From JAJRTE01 sp964418585 (GTDB lineage Bacteria; Myxococcota_A; UBA796; JAJRTE01), in contig CAYQMG010000147.1 in assembly GCA_964418585.1 (NCBI GenBank), positions 13,445-77,444 on the forward strand: 64,000 nucleotides of DNA. The letters run 5' to 3'. Shown here piece after piece: positions 27,264-36,186 of the stretch (the stretch's first letter is position 1; the number at the start of each line of letters is the position of its first letter). The translations under genes and the position numbers were made by a program. The notes beneath the pieces were generated by a model. That model was not told the DNA's origin. It did not search any database and was given only the letters and a program-made list of their open reading frames with translations.

Positions 27264-28124
27264 CTAGAAAACGAAGGCGACGCCGAACTGAGGCAGGAAG
27301 GTGAACAACGGTGGCGACGAAGTTCCGGAGACGAACAGCGGAGTGAGGACCCATTCGCCGCGGACCGAGACGCCGCGGCGCATGGTGTCGAAGTTGTACT
27401 CGAACCCGATGCCGGCTCCCGGAGCGGTGAGTACCCGGTTCGGACCACCACTCACCGCCACGGACTGAAGGGTGTAGAGACGGTAGTAGAAGGTCCTCAG
27501 CACGTCTTCCTGAACCGTGAGGCCAATGGAATAGAGGGCAGCTTCGGTACTGGCGACGATTCCGCCATCGACCCGAAGGGCAAGGAAGTTCGTGACGTAT
27601 CGCCGATAACTGATTCCAGTGCCGGACGCGAGCCCGATCGAAATCCCCAGGGCATTGCGTCCGGTCGGGGGGGAACTCTTGCGAATGGCCCGCTTTTCCG
27701 CACGGGTCCTGGTCTTGGCCTCGGTGCGCTCACCCTCTCCCTGCTCGTCGTTCCCTTCCTCCACCTGTTCCACAGTGGCCGTGGCCTCCCCGGCTTCAGG
27801 CTCAGCCTCGATCGGCGGACTCTCCACCTTGCCGGGTGATGGCGCCGGCGGCGCCTCGTCCGATTGAGATTCCTGCTCACCTCCTCCAGCATCCACAGCA
27901 CCGCCAGGAACCTCCTCTGGAACAGGCGTGATGGCCTCGGGAACAGGCGTGGCTTCCTGCTGCAACCCGGCCTGCCGATCCCGTGCTTCCGTGTGGACGC
28001 AGTGGTAGCCATACCGGGATTGAGTCGGCTTGTCCTCCCCCGCACCTGCAACAGGGAAAGAAACGACCATCAGGAGGAAGAGGACCACCAGGGCCGACCG
28101 GTGCGATGGATTCTTTGCTTTCAC
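27264..28124 (-). CDS. Predicted outer-membrane barrel protein with disordered linker (paralogue A)
   Basis: 286-residue exported protein. It has an N-terminal signal sequence (LVVLFLLMVVSFPVAGAG), then about 110 residues rich in Glu, Pro and Ala with no predicted fold. The C-terminal 130 residues start GRNALGISIGLASGTGISYRRYV (written in part) and have alternating hydrophobic strands ending in a terminal Phe (FGVAFVF), as in outer-membrane beta barrels. The start is a GTG at 28124; the first residues MKAK suit a signal peptide. It is clearly related to the next upstream gene. The function is unknown. Confidence 0.7.
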   Translation of the reverse strand: MKAKNPSHRSALVVLFLLMVVSFPVAGAGEDKPTQSRYGYHCVHTEARDRQAGLQQEATPVPEAITPVPEEVPGGAVDAGGGEQESQSDEAPPAPSPGKVESPPIEAEPEAGEATATVEQVEEGNDEQGEGERTEAKTRTRAEKRAIRKSSPPTGRNALGISIGLASGTGISYRRYVTNFLALRVDGGIVASTEAALYSIGLTVQEDVLRTFYYRLYTLQSVAVSGGPNRVLTAPGAGIGFEYNFDTMRRGVSVRGEWVLTPLFVSGTSSPPLFTFLPQFGVAFVF

Positions 28125-28208
28125 AACTACCTCGTGTTGATCCGTCAGGAGCGTTCCTCGGTACCCGCATCCGGCACGTTCCGTACCGGACCCCGTTCCC
28201 TCCTGGGC

Positions 28209-28952
28209 TCAAAATACATAATAAATACCGACCTGAGGAAGAGGGAGCAGCTTCCGGTAAGCACCATCGATGAAAATGCCCGTGAGCGCCATCTCGAACT
28301 GGTAGGTAAACCCGACCTTCTCGTGCTCACCCAGTTCGATTCCAACGCCAATTGCAGGAAAGATACCCACCGTCTCCGTGGTTCCGTCGTCCTTCTCGAA
28401 TCGGCTGACACTGTTCGCCAGGCCGCCCACCGCGTAGAGGGCGAAGCGTTCGTCCCGCCGAAAGTCATACTGGGCGGTGAAGCTGGCGCTGTAAAGCGTC
28501 ATCGTATCGTCGATGTGAACGACATAGCCGGTGGCCCGGAGAGCGAACCGGTCGACCACATACCGGCGGTAGCTGAGACCGATGCCGGAGCCGAGGCCCA
28601 CGTAGGCCCCGATACCGTTGCGGCCGGTATAGGTGTCGAGCGGGGTCAGAGCACCCGGGGGCAACGCCTCGTCGGCCTCGAGTTCCCGGGTTTCCCCGCC
28701 GGCCCGATTCTGATCATTGGCATTCGTGTCCACTGCACCGGATTCGTCGGCACCTGGAGGTGCGTCCGTCTCCTGGACGGCCTCGGATTCCGGCTCGGTG
28801 GTCTCGAGAGAGGAATACGCCGACCCTGTTTCGGTGAAACCGGGTGCCGGGGCGTTCGGGACGCCCTGTGCGGGGTTGCCTGGAGCGGCAAAAAGCGCGG
28901 ATGGCCAGGCCATGGCGACGATACAGGCGATGGGAAGCAAGGAATAGTGCAT
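28209..28952 (-). CDS. Predicted outer-membrane barrel protein with disordered linker (paralogue B)
   Basis: 247-residue exported protein with a signal peptide (MHYSLLPIACIVAMAWPSALFAA), an 85-residue acidic Pro/Glu/Thr linker, and a C-terminal barrel-like domain from about residue 110. That domain opens GRNGIGAYVGLGSGIGLSYRR and ends GIYYVF. The opening and spacing match paralogue A, 84 bases downstream. The start is ATG 28952 because it begins the signal peptide; the frame remains open upstream but loses coding character. The function is unknown; a small porin-like or surface barrel is the best guess. Confidence 0.7.
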   Translation of the reverse strand: MHYSLLPIACIVAMAWPSALFAAPGNPAQGVPNAPAPGFTETGSAYSSLETTEPESEAVQETDAPPGADESGAVDTNANDQNRAGGETRELEADEALPPGALTPLDTYTGRNGIGAYVGLGSGIGLSYRRYVVDRFALRATGYVVHIDDTMTLYSASFTAQYDFRRDERFALYAVGGLANSVSRFEKDDGTTETVGIFPAIGVGIELGEHEKVGFTYQFEMALTGIFIDGAYRKLLPLPQVGIYYVF

Positions 28953-29009
28953 GCACGAGCCTCGAGAAACGTGAACGAAACAGGCACCCGTGTTGTGCCC
29001 AGTTAATGT

Positions 29010-29038
29010 ATTATACAGCTCGAGTGATGGCGTCCACC
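29010..29038 (-). promoter_or_regulatory. Candidate promoter of the tandem barrel genes
   Basis: Minus strand: a perfect -10 TATAAT (29010-29015) lies 58 bases upstream of the paralogue B ATG. The -35 position (29033-29038, GGTGGA) is poor, so activation by another factor would be needed. Confidence 0.4.
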
Positions 29039-29126
29039 GTTTTTGCCTGGTGGTTGGTGTGGAACCGGGTGATGCAGTGTGCGGGAATGGGTGGGTACCG
29101 GGATCGTTTCGGGTCCCCGGGCGTCC

Positions 29127-30836
29127 ATGCGGGTAGGAGGAGGTTTGAGGAGCGGAGGCTTCAGGCGTGAGGCATGGCAGCAGGTGCTGGTGGCGTGTGC
29201 CATGCTCGCGCTGACCCTCCCTTTCGTGGGCAAGCCGCCACACATCGACGAGGAAAGCTATCTCTTCATCGGGAGGGAGATTCAGGACACGTTGCTCAGG
29301 CCGTACGACTGGTGGCGTCCGTGGCAACCGTTCGAATCAGGGGATGACTCGTTCGTCTATGCGCATCCTCCCCTGTTTCTGTGGACCATGGCCGGCCTGG
29401 TACGCCTGTGGGGCGAGCATGCGACCGAGGCCATGCGACTTTCCATGGCGCCGCTCACCGTCCTCCTGGCAGTGCTCTTTTTCCGCATCGCCGGGCGGTT
29501 GACCCGGCACCGCTGGTGGGCCACCCTGGGATTCATCGCTTCCCCGGCCATGCTCTTGACCTGCCACCAGAGCCTCATGATCGACCTCCCGTTCGTCGTG
29601 CTGTCGCTCGCAGCAGCGTTGCTCATGTTCGATGCCAATCGGCTGGATTCGACCGGGAGGGCCTGGCTGGCAGGGGCAGTGCTCGGTGCTGCATGCTTGA
29701 CGAAATACCCGGCCCTGGCCTTGCTTCCCCTGGCATTCGTCGGTTCACGCCCAAGAGCCGGAACAGTGCTCTTTTCGAGGCAAGGATGGCGAATCGCATG
29801 CACCGCAGGGTTGATCATCGCCGGGTGGGAAGTCTGGACATGGCATTCATACGGCACCTTCCACCTGCTCTATGTGCTTGAACGCGCGGGGGAAATCGAG
29901 CGAACGCCCCTGTTCTCCCGACTGGTTGGAGACCTGGCGCAACTCGGTTGGTCCGTGTTTGCACCACCGCTCGCAGCCCTGTTCCTGGCTGTGAAGGCGC
30001 GACGGAAGGCCCGAATCGCGGTTGCAGGGATCGTGCTGGGCTTGCTTGCACCCGTACTCCTCGTGACCCGGGCCGGAGTGGACCCTGTTGCAGGACCCCC
30101 GGACCGGCTCTGGTATGCGGACGACCTCTCCTCACTCGTGCCGAACGATCCCGCACTCCTTTTTCTCCTCATGGTGGCCCTTGGGCTGGGTTTGTTGGCC
30201 TTGAGCGGCTTCCGGCTCCGCTCGAGGGAAGACAGATTCCTGGCCGTGTGGGCAATTTTGGCCGTCGGGGTGGCGGTGGTGGCTCACAACTTTGCCAGTG
30301 CCCGGTACCTCGCACCTGCTGCCGCCCCTCTGCACCTCCTGCTTTGGCGGCGCCTCGAGGAGTCTGGCGGATGGCTGGAGGACCGTCGTGTGCTGGTTAC
30401 CGGTGTGTTGGCTCTCGGCGCCGCACTTGGTCTCGGTGTGGCCCAGGCCGATTGGGCGCTCGCATCGGTCTACCCACCCCTGGGCGAACGGGTGGCCACC
30501 AGGGTGGAGGTCCTGTCTGACCCCACGGCAAAGGTCTGGTTCACCGGAGAATGGGGGTTCCGGCACGAAATGGAACGCCGGGGATACCAGTACCTCTACC
30601 CGGGCGCCTCCGTACGGCCCGGGGACTTGGTCGTCGTTCCGGAAACAGCGTGTCCAGGAGACCTCTCCGAAGTACCAGAACTCGTTGAACTGCAACAACT
30701 GTCGTCCCCAAAAGGGGTGTTGCGAACCATGGCGCCGGGCCGGGGGGTTGGATTCTACAGCGAGGCGTTCGGACTGCTTCCTTGGGGCCCGGCACCCGGC
30801 GTGCTCGAGCGCGTCACCCTGTTCAGGGTGAAGTGA
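29127..30836 (+). CDS. GT-C/ArnT-like membrane glycosyltransferase
   Basis: About 569-residue polytopic membrane protein with ten or more hydrophobic helices. The first extracytoplasmic loop has PPHIDEESYLFIGREI, the acidic motif typical of the PMT/ArnT (GT39/GT83-like) superfamily. These enzymes transfer sugars from polyprenyl-phosphate donors to lipids or proteins. A soluble C-terminal part contains KVWFTGEWGFRHEMERRGYQ. It resembles the protein starting at 34447 in both the DE loop region and this tail. The start is uncertain: GTG 29079 and ATG 29127 are in frame and neither has a clear ribosome site. The acceptor is unknown. Confidence 0.72.
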   Translation: MRVGGGLRSGGFRREAWQQVLVACAMLALTLPFVGKPPHIDEESYLFIGREIQDTLLRPYDWWRPWQPFESGDDSFVYAHPPLFLWTMAGLVRLWGEHATEAMRLSMAPLTVLLAVLFFRIAGRLTRHRWWATLGFIASPAMLLTCHQSLMIDLPFVVLSLAAALLMFDANRLDSTGRAWLAGAVLGAACLTKYPALALLPLAFVGSRPRAGTVLFSRQGWRIACTAGLIIAGWEVWTWHSYGTFHLLYVLERAGEIERTPLFSRLVGDLAQLGWSVFAPPLAALFLAVKARRKARIAVAGIVLGLLAPVLLVTRAGVDPVAGPPDRLWYADDLSSLVPNDPALLFLLMVALGLGLLALSGFRLRSREDRFLAVWAILAVGVAVVAHNFASARYLAPAAAPLHLLLWRRLEESGGWLEDRRVLVTGVLALGAALGLGVAQADWALASVYPPLGERVATRVEVLSDPTAKVWFTGEWGFRHEMERRGYQYLYPGASVRPGDLVVVPETACPGDLSEVPELVELQQLSSPKGVLRTMAPGRGVGFYSEAFGLLPWGPAPGVLERVTLFRVK

Positions 30837-30895
30837 CGGGGCCGAACGGAGCACTCCTTGGCAGCGAAAATCGGACTTGATCCCGGTGAGCAGGG

Positions 30896-32560
30896 CTACG
30901 GGAAGCCCACGTCGTTCGACCGCTCGGTCAGCACAACCGGAGCCAGAACGTCCTCGAGGGGAAGGGAGATGGCGTGCTTGGCTTCCAGGATGTATCGAAT
31001 GGCCTCGTCAATCGGCTCGTCCGGCTTGCTCAGGTAGGCCCGCAGAAACGTTTCGGTGGCCAGGTCCACATCCCCCTCGAGGGCAAGCCGTCGCGCATCC
31101 CGCCAAAGCTGTTCGACATGCTCCGAGAACAAAGCCTCGAGACGCTGCCTCAGCTTCTCCATCGCCTCGGATTCGGCTCGGAGCCTCAGTTCTCGAGGGC
31201 TGGGAAGTGTGAGCGGATCCTCTTCAATCTCGGGTCGAAGGTCGGTGCCCTTGAGCAGTGGATGCGTGGTATCCGTGGTCACAATCCTGTCGTCGAGTCG
31301 AACCGTCCCAATCACTTCGCCATCAGGTGACCGGAGAACCACGCTGCCCTTCACACGAATGGTACGGGTGACCTCTCGAGCAGGGTAGGAGACGGTCTTG
31401 AAGGCAGGCTTCTCGAAAACCTCGGGCAATCGAGCAAGCTGGGCCGACAGCCGTTGATACTCGGCCATCGCCTCACGATAGGGCCGTCGAGCCTCAGCGA
31501 GTTGCTTCCGCAACGCTTCCTCCTCCGGCGTGGCGGTCCCACTGCCACGCCTCATCCGATCGTGGGCCAGGGTCTCCAACCGGTTTTCAATCTCCAGCAC
31601 CGGGGGCTCGAGTGCCTTTACCCGAGCCTCCGCCTCCTCGACCTTGCCCTTGAGCACCGCATATGCTGGATTGGGCGTGGTCGTTACCCCGTCAGGAACT
31701 TGTAACGTCAGACGCACACGACGGGACCGGGTCTGAACCGGCGACAGAACACCGTAAAGCTCTGCTCTGTAGGTCTCGCCGCAGGGCTTCGAAGTCACCA
31801 CGATCGGCAGGCCACGCTTCTCGAAAATCCCGTTCAGGTAGAGAGCCCAGAGAGTCTCCTTGAACTTGGACCCCCGCCGGTGATACAGACAGACCGGGAA
31901 CTCGGTGCTGTCGCGAAGCCGTGCCACCGCCCCCTTCACCTCACCCGCAAGCACCGGATCGTCCGGAGTCAGCGCCTGGGCTTTCAGAAGTTCCACCAGG
32001 GCATTGCCCGGAAGACTCTCCCCCAGATAGGACTGCGCTGCTTCCCGATGACGTTGCGCACGCTCCTTCTGGATACGCGCAATCGCCTCCGTCGAAGTCC
32101 GATCCTCACGGAATTCCCTCAGAATACGCTTGTATATGCCCAGCGCTTCCTCAAATCGACCCGCACGCTCCAGCTCCTCAGCCTCATCGATCCACCGATC
32201 CCTCGCTTCCCGAAGTCCCGCACGCGCATCCATGTTGGTCGGGTCATACCGCGTCGCGTCCGCGTATAGCTCGAACGCAAGCTCGTGATCCCCGTTTTCC
32301 AACCGTGTGGCCGCCATGCTCATGAGCCGACGGCTCTCCAGACGCTTCGTTTCGACAAGTCGAGCCTGGATCTTCCTGTTGTCCGGATCCTCGCCGAGCG
32401 CGCGCCGGTAGATCTCGAGGGCCTCGGTATAGCGACCTCTGTCCACCAGTTGGTCTGCGATACGGATCTCCTTGTTCGCACCACAGGCGACCAAGAGCAC
32501 CGACAGAAAAAGCCCGACCAGATAAATCGCACGTTGTGCCCGCAACTTCCGCCTCCACAT
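30896..32560 (-). CDS. Lipoprotein with TPR-like repeats and coiled coil
   Basis: 554-residue predicted lipoprotein. The signal peptide ends LLVAC with Cys26 as the lipid site. Residues about 30-210 consist of TPR-like helical pairs (RYTEALEIYRRALGEDPDN, ENGDHELAFELYADATRYDPTN, RFEEALGIYKRILREF). The middle, about 290-345, may be a small beta domain (TLWALYLNGIFEKRGLPIVV). Residues about 350-430 form a charged coiled coil, and a final helical part follows. The ATG at 32560 is the only start that gives a good signal peptide. It lies 31 bases downstream of the pseudouridine synthase gene. It is probably a periplasmic envelope scaffold; no specific function is recognised. Confidence 0.8.
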   Translation of the reverse strand: MWRRKLRAQRAIYLVGLFLSVLLVACGANKEIRIADQLVDRGRYTEALEIYRRALGEDPDNRKIQARLVETKRLESRRLMSMAATRLENGDHELAFELYADATRYDPTNMDARAGLREARDRWIDEAEELERAGRFEEALGIYKRILREFREDRTSTEAIARIQKERAQRHREAAQSYLGESLPGNALVELLKAQALTPDDPVLAGEVKGAVARLRDSTEFPVCLYHRRGSKFKETLWALYLNGIFEKRGLPIVVTSKPCGETYRAELYGVLSPVQTRSRRVRLTLQVPDGVTTTPNPAYAVLKGKVEEAEARVKALEPPVLEIENRLETLAHDRMRRGSGTATPEEEALRKQLAEARRPYREAMAEYQRLSAQLARLPEVFEKPAFKTVSYPAREVTRTIRVKGSVVLRSPDGEVIGTVRLDDRIVTTDTTHPLLKGTDLRPEIEEDPLTLPSPRELRLRAESEAMEKLRQRLEALFSEHVEQLWRDARRLALEGDVDLATETFLRAYLSKPDEPIDEAIRYILEAKHAISLPLEDVLAPVVLTERSNDVGFP

Positions 32561-32591
32561 GCGCCTGCGATCAAGGTGCACACTTCCACTG

Positions 32592-33686
32592 TCAGCCGGC
32601 GCTGACGTCCGCTCGCTTCTGTATCTCGGTCCGCCACCGTACCGAGAAGCGCCGGACCACGTCCGAAATAGCCGTCGATTGCTTCGATTCTGTGAGTTGC
32701 TCGACCAGTGTCTCGAGGTCCGGGGGCAACGGTGCATGGAGGTGCATGGCGTTCCCGGTCTCGGGATGATGGAACCAGAGGTCGCTGGCGTGAAGGGCAT
32801 GTCGCCAGTGGCCCAGTTGTTGGAGCAACTCGGTGGTCAACCCGTGTTCATAGAAATGGAGGAACGGACTCCCGTCACTCCCATAGATTTTGTCCGCGAA
32901 GAGAGGAAGCCCAAGGGCCTCGAGGTGGACACGGATCTGGTGCAGTCGGCCGGTGAGGGGGATGGCCGCCAGCAGCGTGTGGTGGGAGGAGACACGGCGG
33001 ACCACTTCGAACCGTGTGGTGGCCGGTGCTCCATCCTCGCGAACGGCTTGCCTGACTCGGACCTCGCCGTGCCCCGGACCCAGTGGGAGGTCCACGGTGA
33101 CCGAGGACCAGGTGGGCGCCCCGCGCACGAGTGCGAGGTAGCGCTTGTGGACACGCCGCTGCTTGAACGCTTCCTTCATGACCCGGGTGGCACTCTTGGT
33201 TCGGGTGAGCACCAGGAGTCCGGAGGTTTCCCGGTCGAGCCGGTGGGCCAGGTCGAGGTCGGCGCCATACCGGGTGCGAAGCTGCGTGATGACGGTGTCG
33301 GACGTGTGAGCGCCCGAGGGGTGCACCAGCATCCCGGCTGGTTTGTCCACAACCACCAGCACCTGGTCTTCGTGAAGTATGCGAAGAGCCGGTTGAGGCC
33401 CGGGGGCCACACCAGTCGGGACGCGCCGTGTCGGACGCCGAATGCGGAGCAGGTCTCCGGGTCGGACCTTGCTTGCCGGCTTGAGTGGAAGCAGTCTGCC
33501 CGACGCACGGTCGATCCGCATGACCCCTCCCTGGCGGATGTATCGCTGGAGCGCAGAACGCGGGTGCCCCGGCAATCTCTCTTTCAGGTAGTGATCGACG
33601 CGCAACGGGGGATGGTCTGGTTCCACAGTCCATTGCAGGTCGCCGTTCTCTAGCAGCACGGGTGGGTCCTCTTCTGCATGGTCCAT
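32592..33686 (-). CDS. RluA-family 23S rRNA/tRNA pseudouridine synthase
   Basis: 364-residue enzyme isomerising uridine to pseudouridine in RNA. An S4 RNA-binding domain (about 28-85, LRVDHYLKERLP and VRPGDLLRI) precedes the catalytic domain. The catalytic Asp151 lies in AHRLDRETSGLLVL, and GRLHQIRVHLEALGLPLFADKIYG follows, as in RluD/RluC. The exact target (RluD, RluC or another) cannot be fixed from sequence. The start is ATG 33686. The predicted transcription start is only about ten bases upstream, so translation may be nearly leaderless, in line with the lack of a ribosome site. Confidence 0.9.
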   Translation of the reverse strand: MDHAEEDPPVLLENGDLQWTVEPDHPPLRVDHYLKERLPGHPRSALQRYIRQGGVMRIDRASGRLLPLKPASKVRPGDLLRIRRPTRRVPTGVAPGPQPALRILHEDQVLVVVDKPAGMLVHPSGAHTSDTVITQLRTRYGADLDLAHRLDRETSGLLVLTRTKSATRVMKEAFKQRRVHKRYLALVRGAPTWSSVTVDLPLGPGHGEVRVRQAVREDGAPATTRFEVVRRVSSHHTLLAAIPLTGRLHQIRVHLEALGLPLFADKIYGSDGSPFLHFYEHGLTTELLQQLGHWRHALHASDLWFHHPETGNAMHLHAPLPPDLETLVEQLTESKQSTAISDVVRRFSVRWRTEIQKRADVSAG

Positions 33687-33702
33687 GGCGCGGCACCCGA
33701 CC

Positions 33703-33731
33703 AGGATAGACCACCTCCAGGGCAAAGTCAA
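33703..33731 (-). promoter_or_regulatory. Candidate promoter of the pseudouridine synthase gene
   Basis: Minus strand: -35 TTGACT (33726-33731), a 17-base spacer, -10 TATCCT (33703-33708). The implied leader is only about ten bases long. The rest of the 294-base gap (33687-33980) shows no gene. Confidence 0.5.
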
Positions 33732-33980
33732 CGCAGGGTTCCCCTTGACGGTCCCCAGGCTGGCGAATGCGCGCCAACCACGGGCCGAGCCAGCCCCTCC
33801 CGCCGGTCTTTCCCCACTCGGTGCCCGTCCCTGCACCTTCCACTGTCGGAGAGCCATCCCCCACGGGACTGCCCCACTGGGGTTTCCATCGTGATTTCCC
33901 TAACCTGACAGACGCACCGATCCGTAGGAAGTGTTGGGAGCGTATGGGTATCCCGGTGCAGAAGATGAGGAAAACCGACG

Positions 33981-34268
33981 ATGCGTGCTCGCATGAGGAT
34001 GGCCAATCGGGCCGGCTTTTCGAGATGGCTCGTGCTGCTCGCCCTGATCGTGACCCCGCTGCTTCAGGGCTGCGCGCAGGGGGAGCTGGAGCTGCTCTTG
34101 AACGACATAAAGAAATTTTATCTTAACGGAGGCTTCACCAAGGCTTCGGAAATGGTGGAGCCATCCCTGGCGCCGGAATCAGAAGGTGCAAAACCCGGAC
34201 CGGCCGTGGTGTTGGATGGGCCGGACCCGGGAGAGGCTGGAGAACCGGCTGGGGCCTCGGGAGGGTGA
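33981..34268 (+). CDS. Small predicted lipoprotein
   Basis: 95-residue protein with a hydrophobic signal segment (WLVLLALIVTPLLQGC, lipid site Cys31) followed by about 30 residues of helix (ELELLLNDIKKFYLNGGFTKASEMV) and a Pro/Gly/Ala-rich acidic tail. Three in-frame ATGs (33981, 33993, 33999) could start it; the first has ATGAGGA upstream. I do not recognise a family, and the gene rests on the lipobox and codon character. It is not long enough to exclude chance. Confidence 0.5.
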   Translation: MRARMRMANRAGFSRWLVLLALIVTPLLQGCAQGELELLLNDIKKFYLNGGFTKASEMVEPSLAPESEGAKPGPAVVLDGPDPGEAGEPAGASGG

Positions 34269-34446
34269 CGGGGACTCCCCATTGTGGAACCGGTCCGTTC
34301 GAGCTATGATGGACCCGAGGGTGGAGCGTGTGCCCGGACGTTGGGGTACCGTGGCATGGGCTCGAGGCGGTGTCGGTTGAGGGTGGGGGTCTCCTGGGTG
34401 TCCCAGGGCTGACCCGCGCGCTGCGGCAGGGTTGGACGGGGCACGT

Positions 34447-36081
34447 ATGCACTGGCGGACCGCAGGGGTGGCAGGAGTCCTGTCGCTGGTGGTGGCACTC
34501 CCGTTTCTGGATCAAGCCTTTCACGTCGACGACACGAACTTTCTCGCCCTGGCGTCCCATGCGGTGGTGGATCCGCTGGGACTCTACGACTTCGAAATAA
34601 ATTGGGGGGGCACGCCCGAGCGGGCGTTCGACATTCTGGCGAACCCGCCGTTGGGGCCGTGGTACCTGGCCCTGGTGTCGGTGGTGTGTGGCGAGCAAGA
34701 GTGGGTGTACCACCTGTCGTTCGTTCCGTTCCTGTTCATGGTGTTGTGGGGATGTGGGCGACTTGCGGAGCGGTTTGTGCCGGGCCGGGATGGTGCGTGG
34801 GCGCTGCTGCAAGTGGGCGTGTCTCCAGCGTTGGTACTGTCGGCGCACACGGTGATGCCGGACCTGCTTTTGGTCGCGTTCTACGTGTGGGGCGTGGTGC
34901 TGTCGGTGGAGGCGATGGATCGGCGTGCTCCGTGGAGGAGCGCGTTCGGTGGCCTGGTTGCAGGAGGGTCGGCCCTGTGCAGGTACAGTGGATTGACCGT
35001 GGTTCCCTTGCTGGGGCTGTATGCAGTGCTCAACCGGAGGCGGTGCGGTCGGACGGGATGGATTGCGGTTGTGGCCTCCATGGTACCGAGTCTTGCCTGG
35101 GGCCTGGCGAGCTGGCTCCGGTACGGCCGTATTCACTTGTTGGCGATGACCGGTTTCCAGGCCCGGAGTCTTGATCTCGAGGCCTTGGTGCACAAGGGTG
35201 CGTATCAGGTGGTGGCGCTGGGCCTGTGCGTGGTGCCAGCCGCGCTGTTGCTGGCCTGGTCCGGGCGGGGTCGGGGACCGGCAGCATGGCCCCTGTTCGG
35301 GGGCCTGGCCGGACTCGTGGTGGGATGGTGGACGGAGCTGACGCTCTGGTCGCTTTTCTGGATCACCCTTGGCCTGGCCTCGGCCGGCCTGTTGCTCCGC
35401 GAACTCGCCTCGGCGCTCGAAGGGGTCACTCGCCGGCACGTCCGCACAGGCAAGGGCGGGAGGTCCACGGACGACCTGTTCCTCGCCCTCTGGGTGATCG
35501 GCATCCTGGTGTTCAACCAGGTACTCCTTTTTGCTGCGACCCGCTACCTCCTGCTCCTGGTTCCGCCTCTCGTCCTCCTGGTGGAGCGTCGGGCAAGGGC
35601 CCGGAAGGTCTCGAGACTGCGTGGAATGGCAGGTGTCGCGGTGGTTGGGTGTCTCTCCTTGTCACTTTCAGCAGCAGATGCATCGTTTGCATCCGTGTAT
35701 CGCAGCTATGCTGAAGCGTTGCCCGCTGCGAACGGACAACGATGGTTCTGTGGCCACTGGGGTCTGCAGTACTACCTGGAGGCGCGCGGCGCACGACCGT
35801 TGAACGAGGCCTCTGCCGCAGGGATATCGCGGGGCGATGAGATCGTGGTGGCCACCTATCCATGGCCTCAGGAGGTGCCGCCAGGCCTTCAGCTCCGCAA
35901 ACTGGATACCACCGAGATCAGGGTCCCGCCCGGGCTGAGAACTTTTTCCGTGAAGGGCAAGGCTTGCTTCTACGCAAACATGCTGTCCCCCGGCCCGATC
36001 CCCGTTCTCTTGCCCTACACGGTCTCGAGCGGGCCGTTGGAACGCCTGGTGCGGTACGAGGTGGTCGCGACCCCGGACTGA
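34447..36081 (+). CDS. GT-C type membrane glycosyltransferase, related to the gene at 29.1 kb
   Basis: 544-residue polytopic membrane protein with about ten hydrophobic helices. The first loop has the acidic pair in FHVDDTNFLALASHAV, followed by NPPLGPWYLALVSVV, matching the GT39-like fold (substrate loop and PPLG motif). The C-terminal soluble part (RWFCGHWGLQYYLEARGARP) parallels WFTGEWGFRHEMERRGYQ in the other GT-C protein, so the two are paralogues. The ATG at 34447 is preferred over a TTG 15 bases upstream. It presumably modifies envelope lipid or glycan. An imperfect copy of its last 40 coding bases follows the stop. Confidence 0.72.
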   Translation: MHWRTAGVAGVLSLVVALPFLDQAFHVDDTNFLALASHAVVDPLGLYDFEINWGGTPERAFDILANPPLGPWYLALVSVVCGEQEWVYHLSFVPFLFMVLWGCGRLAERFVPGRDGAWALLQVGVSPALVLSAHTVMPDLLLVAFYVWGVVLSVEAMDRRAPWRSAFGGLVAGGSALCRYSGLTVVPLLGLYAVLNRRRCGRTGWIAVVASMVPSLAWGLASWLRYGRIHLLAMTGFQARSLDLEALVHKGAYQVVALGLCVVPAALLLAWSGRGRGPAAWPLFGGLAGLVVGWWTELTLWSLFWITLGLASAGLLLRELASALEGVTRRHVRTGKGGRSTDDLFLALWVIGILVFNQVLLFAATRYLLLLVPPLVLLVERRARARKVSRLRGMAGVAVVGCLSLSLSAADASFASVYRSYAEALPAANGQRWFCGHWGLQYYLEARGARPLNEASAAGISRGDEIVVATYPWPQEVPPGLQLRKLDTTEIRVPPGLRTFSVKGKACFYANMLSPGPIPVLLPYTVSSGPLERLVRYEVVATPD

Positions 36082-36149
36082 TCTCGTCCGCGGGCCGCTG
36101 CAAGACAGGTTGGACCGCCTGGTATGGTACGGGGTGGTCGCGATCCGCG
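36036..36149 (+). repeat. Imperfect direct repeat of the glycosyltransferase 3' end
   Basis: Copy 1 (36036-36076) begins GTTGGAACGCCTGGT and includes the last codons of the gene. Copy 2 (36109-36149) begins GTTGGACCGCCTGGT, 73 bases later. About 36 of 41 positions agree. Copy 2 is outside the gene and frame-shifted relative to copy 1. Confidence 0.65.
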
Positions 36150-36186
36150 GAGAGCGGCACGCATGGCGCCGATGAAAGGCACGGTG

